From positions 744,001 through 808,000 of the forward strand of contig NZ_JAJNOC010000002.1 in the NCBI RefSeq assembly GCF_021044825.1: 64,000 bases of DNA. Direction: 5' to 3'. This document shows positions 44,818 to 53,306 of this stretch, in pieces (position 1 is the first letter of the stretch; each line of letters opens with the position of its first letter). The translations under genes were made by a program, and so were the position numbers. The notes beneath the pieces were generated by a model, which saw only the letters and a program-made list of their open reading frames with translations, did not search any database and had not been told where the DNA came from. The stretch is from Massilia phyllostachyos (GTDB taxonomy: Bacteria; Pseudomonadota; Gammaproteobacteria; Burkholderiales; Burkholderiaceae_D).

Positions 44818-45791
44818 CGTTTTTCTCCCTTTTCCTCATGCTCGTGCGCGTGGCCATCATGGTCTGCGTGATCGGTACCCGTGTTCGGACCGAAACTATG
44901 CTCTTGCGCCGCTTGTTCGCATGGAGTCGCCTCGATCTGGATGGTACTGTGGTGAATGTCATATTTCGACGACACCACTTCCCGGATCCGCACCAACAGT
45001 GCTTGCACATCCGTCACGCCGCTCTGGTGAACCACGTGCGCGGTCAGACTTGCCTTCCCGCTCGTGATCGACCACACGTGCAGGTCATGCACGCTGGCCA
45101 CGCCCGGGATTTGTACAATGGTCTCGTTGACGTCGGCAAGGCCGAGTCCTTCGGGTACCCCTTCGAGCAGCACATTCATGCTCGCTTTGAGCAGGGTCCA
45201 GGTCCGTGGCAAGACCCACAATCCGATGGCGACCGCAATGACGGAGTCGACCCAGCTCCAGCCGGTGTAGCGAATGACCAGGGCGCCAAGGATGACGCCG
45301 ATCGAGCCGAGCATGTCGCTCCAGACCTCGAGGTATGCCCCCTTGACGTTGAGGCTGCTGTCCTTGCCGCTCGACAGCAGGCGCATACTGATGAGATTGA
45401 CGACCAGGCCAAACGCTGCCACCACCAGCATGGTGCCGGACTGGATCTCGGGCGGGTTACGAAGGCGTTGCCAGGCCTCGTACAAGATGTAGATCGCCAC
45501 CCCAAACAGGAGTAACGCGTTGAAGGCCGCAGCCAGAATCTCGAAACGGTAGTAGCCGAAAGTGCGCTCGCTGTCGGCAGGACGTCTGCCGATCCGGATC
45601 GCTGCAAGGGAGATTGCGAGTGCGGCCGTGTCGGTGAACATATGCGCCGCATCGGAGATCAGTGCCAGGCTGCCCGTCACGATCCCGCCAATGATCTCGG
45701 CGATCAGAAATGCCGTGGTCAGTACGAGCGCGATCCATAGTGGCCGTTCGTTCTGTCCCGGCTGTGCTGCGTGTGAATGTCCTGAACCCAT
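44814..45791 (-). CDS. czcD: Cation diffusion facilitator CzcD
   Basis: A protein of 325 residues with six membrane helices. The Zn/Cd site lies in helices 2 and 5: SLALISDAAHMFTDTAALAI (Asp and HxxxD) and LEVWSDMLGSIGVILGALVI. The cytoplasmic ferredoxin-like domain has PGVASVHDLHVWSITSGKAS. Both ends are His-rich (MGSGHSHAAQ and DHADHDGHAHEHEEKGEK). It exports Zn, Cd and Co from the cytoplasm to the periplasm, where the Czc pump takes over. GGAGG 7 bases upstream fixes ATG 45791. Confidence 0.92.
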   Translation of the reverse strand: MGSGHSHAAQPGQNERPLWIALVLTTAFLIAEIIGGIVTGSLALISDAAHMFTDTAALAISLAAIRIGRRPADSERTFGYYRFEILAAAFNALLLFGVAIYILYEAWQRLRNPPEIQSGTMLVVAAFGLVVNLISMRLLSSGKDSSLNVKGAYLEVWSDMLGSIGVILGALVIRYTGWSWVDSVIAVAIGLWVLPRTWTLLKASMNVLLEGVPEGLGLADVNETIVQIPGVASVHDLHVWSITSGKASLTAHVVHQSGVTDVQALLVRIREVVSSKYDIHHSTIQIEATPCEQAAQEHSFGPNTGTDHADHDGHAHEHEEKGEKR

Positions 45792-45850
45792 TATTGCTCC
45801 TCCCATTGTTGTTAATCCATTCCCGGACTGCACGCCGAGCCCCTATCGTG

Positions 45851-45964
45851 TCACTTCTTGCGCCCGCGCGACGAACCGCAAACGAATCGCAAGGCCCCAC
45901 TAATAAACGTGTCGAACACTTGCTGGCTGGGCGAGCTGCTTGCTTGCTGCTGGACTGCCTTCAT
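45851..45964 (-). CDS. 37-codon reading frame with strong ribosome site, upstream of czcD
   Basis: ATG 45964 is preceded by a perfect AAAGGAGG 5 bases upstream. The frame reads MKAVQQQASSSPSQQVFDTF and 17 more residues (ending CGSSRGRKK) to TGA at 45851, 59 bases before czcD. The Gln/Ser-rich start and basic end match no known family. It could be a leader peptide for translational control of czcD-gmhA or a small protein in its own right. The ribosome site is the main evidence. Confidence 0.5.
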   Translation of the reverse strand: MKAVQQQASSSPSQQVFDTFISGALRFVCGSSRGRKK

Positions 45965-46014
45965 CGCTGCCTCCTTTCCTCGCTGAATAATCCGCAACTG
46001 GTTTCACCAGCTTT

Positions 46015-46608
46015 TCAGTTCAAAAGCCGCCCCAGGTGAAGCAGGGCACGCAACGGAAGTAGCAACACGATCGCCACGCCCACTGCCGCGTCAATCGTGC
46101 CGGCCTGTGCCTGAGGCCCACTGAAGGCCACTGCGAACGCCAAGGCGCTGGGCACAGCTGCAAGCCAGGCATCCACCCCAGAATGTTTCAGGCCTGCTTG
46201 CCGAGCTGGCCTTACCAATAAAGCCGAGGTTACTGCGGCAGCCACTCCCGGCAAGGCATACACAGCCACTTGAAGCGACGCGAGAGAGTCGGCATGGAAG
46301 ATGCTGTGGGCACCCATGGGCACCACGCCAACGGCCAGAAGCAGGCAACAGGCCCAGATCACCACCTGCACCGCTGTAAATGCTCTTGCACGTTGAACCG
46401 GCTGGGGTCTTTCCTGCCAAGCCGCCCCGATAAGCATTCGGAATCCGATGCCCGCCAGATGATGCGCAGCGCAGGCGACCAGTACCACGCTCTCCAGCAC
46501 ATAGCCGCCAACGCCGCTGCTTGACAAGGCGACTGCCTGGGCGAGCAGATCGGCCCGCGCTAGCCTCGGAGCGCGCATATCTGGCCCGATTTCATTGTGC
46601 AAACTCAT
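46015..46608 (-). CDS. CDF-like integral membrane protein, reduced metal site
   Basis: A protein of 197 residues with five or six membrane helices and no soluble C-terminal domain. The second half (SALLVRPARQAGLKHSGVDA, then DAAVGVAIVLLLPLRALLHL) resembles helices 4-6 of cation diffusion facilitators, but the HxxxD pairs expected in helices 2 and 5 are missing except isolated His and Asp residues. GGGAGA precedes ATG 46608. It follows czcA by 45 bases on the same strand and is probably co-transcribed. Its function is unknown; it may be a degenerate transporter or partner of CzcD. Confidence 0.6.
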   Translation of the reverse strand: MSLHNEIGPDMRAPRLARADLLAQAVALSSSGVGGYVLESVVLVACAAHHLAGIGFRMLIGAAWQERPQPVQRARAFTAVQVVIWACCLLLAVGVVPMGAHSIFHADSLASLQVAVYALPGVAAAVTSALLVRPARQAGLKHSGVDAWLAAVPSALAFAVAFSGPQAQAGTIDAAVGVAIVLLLPLRALLHLGRLLN

Positions 46609-46653
46609 CGATTCTCCCGAACAGGGCTGCGCGCGCTACGCGGCCCGCTCACG

Positions 46654-49600
46654 TTAATGGACGAGAATCTTCTCGGGAGTCACCGGTACCTCATCACTAT
46701 CCTTTCGGTGAGCGAAGCGGTACAGCAAGGGCAGGACAAGCAGAGTCAGGGCTGTCGACGACAGGATGCCCCCGATGACGACGGTTGCCAGGGGACGCTG
46801 TACTTCGGCCCCGGTGCCGGTCGCGATCGCCATCGGGACAAAGCCCAGCGAGGCGACGAGCGCCGTCATCAAGACCGGACGCAGACGGGTCAGGGCGCCG
46901 TGCGTGATGGCCTTGTCAAGCCCCATGCCTTCTTCGCGCAGGGTGCGAATGTAGGAAATCATGACCAGGCCGTTCAGGACCGCCACACCCGAGAGCGCGA
47001 TGAACCCGACGGCCGCCGATATCGACAGCGGAATGCCACGCAAGGCCAGCGCAATCACGCCGCCGGTCAGGGCGAATGGAATGCCCGTGAAGACGATTAA
47101 ACCGTCCTTGATGTTCCCGAACATCATGAATAGCAGCGTGAAGACGATGAACAGGGCCAGCGGTACAACAAGCTGTAGCCTGGTGGTGGCCGACTCCAGC
47201 TGCTGGAAGGTCCCGCCCCAGCTCGTCCAGTAGCCGGCTGGAATCTTGACGTCGCGGGCAATGGCGGCGGCGGCTTCGGGAACGAAGCTGCCGATATCCC
47301 GTCCACGCACGTTGGCACTGACGACGATACGGCGCTTACCGTTCTCCCGGCTGATCTGGTTCGGGCCCGGCGTGAATTCGAGCGAGGCGACTTCGCCCAG
47401 TGGGATATAAGACGTGGCCCTTCCTTCGGCGGCCGGCAGCGGGATCGGCAGCTGCCGGAGCGCGTCGAGGTCCGTACGCAAGGTTTCAGGCAAGCGCACG
47501 ACGATGTCAAATCGGCGATCGCCCTCGAACATCGTGCCGGCATCCCGACCGCCAGTGGCAATGGCCAGTGCTTCCTGGACGTCGCCTACGTTCAATCCAA
47601 AGCGTGCCGTCTTTTCGCGGTCGATATCAATGGTCAACATCGGCAGGCCGCCGGTCTGCTCCACCTTTACCTCGGCCGCGCCGGCCACGCGTCCCAGCAC
47701 TGCGGCAATCTCCTTGCCTGTTGCCTCAAGCACGGCCATGTCGTCGCCGTATACCTTGACCGCCACGTCGCTGCGCACGCCGGAAATGAGTTCGTTGAAG
47801 CGTAGCTGGATCGGCTGCGAAAACTCATAGGCGTTGCCGGCATACTTGTCCGCTTCCTTTTCGATCGCCTCGATCAGCTCGGCCCGCGTCCTGCGTGGCG
47901 CCGGCCACTCGGACTCGGGCTTGAGCATGACGTAGCCGTCGGAGATATTCGGTGGCATCGGGTCGGACGCGATTTCCGCAGTGCCCGTGCGTGCAAAGAC
48001 CCGGTCGATTTCGGGGAATTTCGCCTTCAGTCCAGCCTCGATCTTCTTCTGCATCTCGACCGACTGCGTCAGGCTCGTTCCCGGAATACGCAGCGACTGC
48101 AGCGCAAGGTCGCCTTCGTTGAGGTTCGGGATGAACTCGCTGCCCAGGCGGCTGGCCAGCAAGCCTGACAGAGCCACAAGCACGATCGCGCCCGTCACGA
48201 CCACGGCGCCGTTGCGCAGCACCTTGTCCAGGACCGGCTCATAGGCGCGCTTGGCCATCGTCATGATCCGGTTTTCCTTCTCCGCGACACGTTTTCCGAT
48301 AAACAGGGCGACGGCGGCCGGAATGAAGGTGATCGACAGGATCATCGCGCCAACCAGTGCGGCCACCACGGCGAATGCCATCGGGTGGAACATCTTGCCC
48401 TCGACCCCCGAGAGGGCAAAGATCGGCAGATAGACCACCATGATGATGAGCTGGCCGAACAGGAGCGGGCGCCGGGCTTCTTTCGCCGCCGCGAAGACCT
48501 CGTGGAAGCGCTCGGCGAGCGTCAGTTCGCGACGATGGTGTTCCTGCGTATGCGCCAGGCGCCGGACGCAGTTCTCGACGATGACCACGGCGCCGTCGAT
48601 GATGATCCCGAAGTCGAGCGCGCCCAGGCTCATCAGGTTGGCACTGACCCGGTAGGACACCATGCCAGTAAAAGTGAACAGCATCGCCAGCGGGATCACC
48701 ATTGCGGTGATGATGGCGGCCCGGATGTTGCCGAGGAAAAGGAAAAGAATGACGATGACGAGAACGGCGCCCTCGAGCAGGTTCTTCTTGACCGTGGCGA
48801 TCGCCTTGTCGACCAGGACCGTGCGGTCGTAGACCGGCACTGCAATCACGCCCTTGGGCAGCGACCGGTTCACTTCGACCATCTTTTCGCTCACGGCTTG
48901 CGCAACAGCGCGGCTATTCTCTCCGATGAGCATGAACACCGTGCCCAGCACGACTTCGCGCCCGTTTTCGGTCGCCGCTCCAGTGCGCAATTCGCGTCCA
49001 ATGTCGACGCTTGCGACGTCGCGGATGCGGATCGCTACGCCCTTGACGTTGGTGACAACGGTATTGCGCAAGTCGTCCAGCGAACGGACCTGGCCGGGAG
49101 CGCGGATCAGGAACTGTTCGCCGCGGCGCTCGATGTAGCCTGCACCCACGTTATTGTTGTTGCGCTCGACCGCGCCGACGACATCGGCCAGTGACAGGCC
49201 GTACGAACTGAGCTTGGCCGGATCCGGCGCAATCAGGTATTCCTTGGCGAACCCACCGATGGAATTGATCTCGGTGACGCCCTTCACCTGGCGCAGCTGC
49301 GGTTTGATGATCCAGTCCTGGATTTCGCGCAGATCCGTCGGCGTGTACGGCGTGCCGTCCGGCTTTTTCGCGTTCGCCTCGGTTTCCACGGTCCACAAGT
49401 AGATTTCGCCCAGACCGGTCGAAATCGGTCCCATCATGGGTACGACCCCGGCGGGTAGATTATCTCGTGCTTCCTGGATTCGCTGGTTCACCAGCTGGCG
49501 GGCGAAGTGAATATCGGTGCCGTCCTTGAAAATGACGGTCACCTGCGACAGGCCATAGCGCGAGAGTGATCGCGTTTCCTCTAGACCGGGAAGGCCCGCC

Positions 49601-49818
49601 ATGACCGTTTCGATCGGGAAGGTAACGCGCTGCTCGGCCTCGAGCGGCGAGTAGCCGGGGGCGGACGTGTTGATCTGGACCTGGACATTGGTAATATCGG
49701 GAACCGCGTCGATCGGCAGCTTCTGGTAATTGTAGATGCCGACTGCCGCCATGGCGACGACCGCGAGCATCACGAGCCATCGGTGTTCGATGGCAAAACG
49801 GATAATTCGTTCGAACAT
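46654..49818 (-). CDS. czcA: CzcA-type Co/Zn/Cd efflux RND pump
   Basis: A protein of 1054 residues. The helix-4 signature ALDFGIIIDGAVVIVENCVR is the HME1 class (DFG-DGAVV-EN), exporting Co, Zn and Cd. Other landmarks are KLPIDAVPDITNVQVQINTS, SRYGLSQVTVIFKDGTDIHF and LGSEFIPNLNEGDLALQSLR. It forms the tripartite pump with CzcB and CzcC and removes divalent metal from the periplasm or cytoplasm by proton exchange. ATG 49818 follows a GAGG site and sits 13 bases after the czcB stop. Confidence 0.93.
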   Translation of the reverse strand: MFERIIRFAIEHRWLVMLAVVAMAAVGIYNYQKLPIDAVPDITNVQVQINTSAPGYSPLEAEQRVTFPIETVMAGLPGLEETRSLSRYGLSQVTVIFKDGTDIHFARQLVNQRIQEARDNLPAGVVPMMGPISTGLGEIYLWTVETEANAKKPDGTPYTPTDLREIQDWIIKPQLRQVKGVTEINSIGGFAKEYLIAPDPAKLSSYGLSLADVVGAVERNNNNVGAGYIERRGEQFLIRAPGQVRSLDDLRNTVVTNVKGVAIRIRDVASVDIGRELRTGAATENGREVVLGTVFMLIGENSRAVAQAVSEKMVEVNRSLPKGVIAVPVYDRTVLVDKAIATVKKNLLEGAVLVIVILFLFLGNIRAAIITAMVIPLAMLFTFTGMVSYRVSANLMSLGALDFGIIIDGAVVIVENCVRRLAHTQEHHRRELTLAERFHEVFAAAKEARRPLLFGQLIIMVVYLPIFALSGVEGKMFHPMAFAVVAALVGAMILSITFIPAAVALFIGKRVAEKENRIMTMAKRAYEPVLDKVLRNGAVVVTGAIVLVALSGLLASRLGSEFIPNLNEGDLALQSLRIPGTSLTQSVEMQKKIEAGLKAKFPEIDRVFARTGTAEIASDPMPPNISDGYVMLKPESEWPAPRRTRAELIEAIEKEADKYAGNAYEFSQPIQLRFNELISGVRSDVAVKVYGDDMAVLEATGKEIAAVLGRVAGAAEVKVEQTGGLPMLTIDIDREKTARFGLNVGDVQEALAIATGGRDAGTMFEGDRRFDIVVRLPETLRTDLDALRQLPIPLPAAEGRATSYIPLGEVASLEFTPGPNQISRENGKRRIVVSANVRGRDIGSFVPEAAAAIARDVKIPAGYWTSWGGTFQQLESATTRLQLVVPLALFIVFTLLFMMFGNIKDGLIVFTGIPFALTGGVIALALRGIPLSISAAVGFIALSGVAVLNGLVMISYIRTLREEGMGLDKAITHGALTRLRPVLMTALVASLGFVPMAIATGTGAEVQRPLATVVIGGILSSTALTLLVLPLLYRFAHRKDSDEVPVTPEKILVH

Positions 49819-49831
49819 GGGAGGTCCTCGG

Positions 49832-51043
49832 TCAGTGCTCGTGCTCGGCAGAGCCCTTGGCCTGCTCCGCCTTGACGACAAAACTGCCCGTTGCGACGTA
49901 TTGGGTGCCTGCTACCAGCCCGTCCTTGATTTCGATGACTTTGCCGTCGCTGGCTCCCGTGCTTACCTGCCTGGCCTGGAAGCCTTCGGGGGCCTTGACG
50001 AACACGACTGGTTTGCCGTCGATGGTTTGCACGGCATCCGTTGCTACCGTTACCGGCGCCTCCGTCTTGCCGCGCACGACCGAGACATTGACGAACAGTC
50101 CCGGGCGCCAGGCGCGGCCCGGGTTGTCGATAACGACACGCGCGGTCGCGGTGCGGGTCTGCTCTCCAAGCAGGCTGCCGACGTAGCTCACCTTGCCGTC
50201 GACCGCTGCGCTGCCACCAGCGGGCTTGATCGTTACAGCCTGACCGACGCGCACGTACTGCAGATCCTTGGGCGCCACCGCGATTTCAACCCAAACGGAC
50301 GAGAGGTCCGAGACGAGAAAGACGTTCGCGTCTTCCTTCACAGCCTCGCCCTGGGCCAGGTGTTTTTCGACGACGACACCGTTGAACGGTGCGCGCAGCA
50401 CATAGCGGTTGACTGCGCTTGACGAGGTCGCAGCGCCCAGCGCCGTCAGCTTCGCACGGGCGGACTGCAACTCGATCTGGGCCTCCCGGTACGCCTGTTC
50501 GGCTTGCAGGTAATCCTGCTGCGCGGAGATCCGGTCTTCCCACAGTCTTTTTTCGCGCTCGTAGGTGACGCGCGCCAGTTCCAGCCGCTTGCCGGCGGCA
50601 AGGGCGGCGCTGCGCAGTTCGGCCAGCTCGGCGCTGGCGATGACGGCGAGTTCCTGGCCCTTGCTCACTTCCTGCCCTAGCGAGGCCGATACCGATTCGA
50701 CGACGCCTGCCACACGCGGCACGATGTGGGCTGTCCTGTCTTCGTTAAAGCGTACTTCGCCGGGCAGGGTGACGGTGCTGTCGATGCTGGCGGGACCCGC
50801 GCTCGCAAGTACGATTCCTGCGCTTTGCACCTGCTGCGGCGTCATTGCTATCAGCCCAGGCTTGTCCGCGCGTTCGGCGCCGGGCGCTTTGCCGCCGGTC
50901 TCCTCGGCACGCTCGCCTTCGTTTTCGCCTTCTACCGCGGACGGCTCCTTTTTCCACAATAGGATTGCCATCGCCAGCACCAGGCCAACGGCGAGTATGG
51001 TGGCGATGGAAAAAGCGGTCTTCTTATCGATGTTGAACTTCAT
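49832..51043 (-). CDS. czcB: CzcB-type periplasmic adaptor
   Basis: A protein of 403 residues with an N-terminal membrane anchor (FSIATILAVGLVLAMAILLW), an acidic linker, a barrel-sandwich with lipoyl-like halves (AHIVPRVAGVVESVSASLGQ, LRAPFNGVVVEKHLAQGEAV), a hairpin between, and a beta-barrel. The end KAEQAKGSAEHEH carries His residues. Unlike the CusB here it has no extra metal-binding domain. It bridges CzcA and CzcC. Its ATG overlaps the czcC stop by ATGA. Confidence 0.92.
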   Translation of the reverse strand: MKFNIDKKTAFSIATILAVGLVLAMAILLWKKEPSAVEGENEGERAEETGGKAPGAERADKPGLIAMTPQQVQSAGIVLASAGPASIDSTVTLPGEVRFNEDRTAHIVPRVAGVVESVSASLGQEVSKGQELAVIASAELAELRSAALAAGKRLELARVTYEREKRLWEDRISAQQDYLQAEQAYREAQIELQSARAKLTALGAATSSSAVNRYVLRAPFNGVVVEKHLAQGEAVKEDANVFLVSDLSSVWVEIAVAPKDLQYVRVGQAVTIKPAGGSAAVDGKVSYVGSLLGEQTRTATARVVIDNPGRAWRPGLFVNVSVVRGKTEAPVTVATDAVQTIDGKPVVFVKAPEGFQARQVSTGASDGKVIEIKDGLVAGTQYVATGSFVVKAEQAKGSAEHEH

Positions 51044-52341
51044 GGGGTGTTCCTGTTATCTGGTAACGTTCCAGCGTCGCTGCTGGCGTAGCGGCCAAGG
51101 TCAGCAAGGGCGCGATAGCGCTCATAGAGCACCTGGAGGTATTGAGTGCGTGTCGAAAGGAGCGTGCGTTGGGCTTCGAGCACATCAAGGAAACCAAACT
51201 TGCCGGCCTCGAATCCGGTCACGGTCTTGTCGAACACGCGCTGTGCCGCCGGCAGGATTTCCTCGCGCATGGTGCGCACCTGTTCGCGGGCGAGCTGCGC
51301 GCGCTGGTGTGTGCTGGCCAGTTCCTGACGCAGTCGCACGCGCTCGGCTTCGAGTTCGGCCTGTGCCTTTTCGCTTCTTGCAAGCGAAGCCTGCAGTGAA
51401 CCCTGGTTCCGGTTGAACAGCGGTAGTGGCACGGAAATGCCGAGCACGGTTTGCGAGCGCCCGATCTCGTCGTCTTTCTTGCTGCCGACGATGAGGGTCA
51501 GGTCGGGCATGCGCTGTGCGCGATCGACGCCGACCTGCGCCTGTTCGCGCTGCACTTGCAGCCGTGCACGGCGCATTTGCGGGAGGTTCTCGAGCCGCCG
51601 TTCGAACTCGTCAAGCGCCGGCGCCGGGGCCAGGTCCAGCTCCGGAATGGCCAAGGATGCAGGGGCCGGACTGGTGTCTCCCCAGTAGGCGGCAAGCTTG
51701 GTCAAGGCGACCTTCCACTCCGACTGGGCCTGGGCCAGGTCGACCCGGGCTCCTGCCTGCGCGACACTGGCGCGATCCTCCTCCAGCGGCGAAACCCGGC
51801 CGGCGGCAACGCGCTTGGAAGCGGCGCCTGCCGCCTTGCTGGCCACGTCAAGGGACGCTTGCGCGAGCTGCGCCCGTTCCTGCGCCGCCAGTGCGTCGAA
51901 ATACGCGGTTGTGACCTCTGCACGCAGATCCGTGCGAGCGACGTCCAGGTTGCCGGCTGCGAGGCTGCGTTCACTGTCGGCGAGCTTGATCCGCGCCGAA
52001 CGCTTACCGCCCAGTTCAAGAACCTGGCTCAGTTGGACCGTCTGGGTGCGGGTACCGCGCTGGGTTCCCTCCCGGACGAATGAAACTTCAGGATTGGGGA
52101 AAACACCGGCTTGACGACGGGCCCCTGCGGCGATCGCGATGTCGAGGGCAGCCGCGCGTAGCCCCGGGTTGGCGGCGAAGGCCTTTGCGATCGCCTGGTC
52201 GAGCGTCAGGGCAGCGCCCGGCGATCCCGCGCGTTGCACGGATGGGAGGCTCTCTGCTGGCTGCGCGCTTACCTGGGCAGCAGCGGGCAGCGTCTGCGCA
52301 AATAGCGCAGCCGCCCCAAGGACGTAATACTTGAGATGCAT
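51040..52341 (-). CDS. czcC: CzcC-type outer-membrane channel (TolC family)
   Basis: A protein of 433 residues with a signal peptide (YYVLGAAALFAQTLPAAAQV) and TolC-type double helical repeats (LTLDQAIAKAFAANPGLRAA, VLELGGKRSARIKLADSERS, VFDKTVTGFEAGKFGFLDVL). It is the outer-membrane exit of the Czc pump. The gene order czcI-C-B-A is that of Cupriavidus metallidurans pMOL30. Confidence 0.92.
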   Translation of the reverse strand: MHLKYYVLGAAALFAQTLPAAAQVSAQPAESLPSVQRAGSPGAALTLDQAIAKAFAANPGLRAAALDIAIAAGARRQAGVFPNPEVSFVREGTQRGTRTQTVQLSQVLELGGKRSARIKLADSERSLAAGNLDVARTDLRAEVTTAYFDALAAQERAQLAQASLDVASKAAGAASKRVAAGRVSPLEEDRASVAQAGARVDLAQAQSEWKVALTKLAAYWGDTSPAPASLAIPELDLAPAPALDEFERRLENLPQMRRARLQVQREQAQVGVDRAQRMPDLTLIVGSKKDDEIGRSQTVLGISVPLPLFNRNQGSLQASLARSEKAQAELEAERVRLRQELASTHQRAQLAREQVRTMREEILPAAQRVFDKTVTGFEAGKFGFLDVLEAQRTLLSTRTQYLQVLYERYRALADLGRYASSDAGTLPDNRNTP

Positions 52342-52453
52342 GAATAACTCCGGTTATGGAAAACGAAGGCTATTCAGCAGCGACGCGTGCCGGCGCCGTT
52401 CGAGGCGCTAGCGGACAATTCGAAATTGGATGCTTACACGGTTCGCCGCCGAA

Positions 52454-52822
52454 TCAGACGGCGGAGATCCACTGGGGCCGTTCAGGGCGCGGGGAGTAGG
52501 AGGACGAGAACTGGAGCGAGGATGTTCCAGGCACGAGGCGTACCGCTTCAACGACGACTAATGCACCGGGCAGGCCGTCAAACGACAGGGTCACGTGTGC
52601 GCAGGACGAACAGTGCGAGTGCAGCGACAGCTTTTTTATCGCGCCCGCCGGCTTGTCTTTGTCGACACTTACGAGTTTATCGGCATCGCTTTCGGACGAA
52701 TGATGTCCGAAATGCTGGGCCGCTCGACCAGTCTCGTGCGAGCAATAGGCAGCAACCGTCGTCCAGCTTAACTGGAGAACTAGGATTGTTAGGACGAAAA
52801 AGATAAGTCGTCGAGCTGCCAT
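52454..52822 (-). CDS. czcI: CzcI-family small exported protein
   Basis: A protein of 122 residues: signal peptide (LIFFVLTILVLQLSWTTVAA) followed by YCSHETGRAAQHFGHHSSES and LHSHCSSCAHVTLS, the His/Cys blocks of the CzcI family, which influences expression of czcCBA. It lies upstream of czcC on the same strand, with 112 bases between. A TGC-TATACT extended -10 box lies only a few bases before ATG 52822, so either the message is nearly leaderless or the box is chance. Confidence 0.75.
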   Translation of the reverse strand: MAARRLIFFVLTILVLQLSWTTVAAYCSHETGRAAQHFGHHSSESDADKLVSVDKDKPAGAIKKLSLHSHCSSCAHVTLSFDGLPGALVVVEAVRLVPGTSSLQFSSSYSPRPERPQWISAV

Positions 52823-53306
52823 GCGAAAAGTATAGCACGCAGTGCCGCACGCTGACGTTATGCGTGGTAGGCCAGAGCGATCACCAAAAGCCTGGTACGC
52901 GAACGATTATGTTGGTTGCGAGGCCCAGGCATTGCGTGGCGTCGCACCGTATTATGGGCCACCGTCGCCGGCCTGAATACCCCGGATTGCGTGCATAATG
53001 CCTTTCTTGCCTACTGTCGTGCATTGCCGGAGGAAATGCCGACCCGGTGTTGCTGCGCCATGCCGGGTACGACGCGTAGCGCCCATTCCGATCGCACGCT
53101 GACCTATTGTCGTCTGCCACGGGCTTGGAGATCTGCAGCGCAACGTCGTTTCGATGGTAGAGGCACTTGCTGTCGATGTTTGTCATCATCCAGCGTCGAT
53201 CTGTCGGCGCGACGTGCGTACTGATAAACGAAGTGAGCCTGTCACGTGTAAGTTCACCGAGTCCGGTCCAGCTGAACAGTTTGTGTCGAGCACGTGCAAG
53301 AGTCAT
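52823..53306. other. 484-base gap upstream of czcI
   Basis: Frames on both strands exist but are Arg/Cys-rich with no ribosome site, and were not accepted as genes. The czc promoter must lie at the left end. Nothing else was recognised; composition differs from both flanks and could be decayed coding DNA. Confidence 0.45.

Noticed and set aside
52881..53306. Overlapping frames on both strands in the gap upstream of czcI
   Set aside because: Arg/Cys-rich, no ribosome site, no domain; not accepted as genes.
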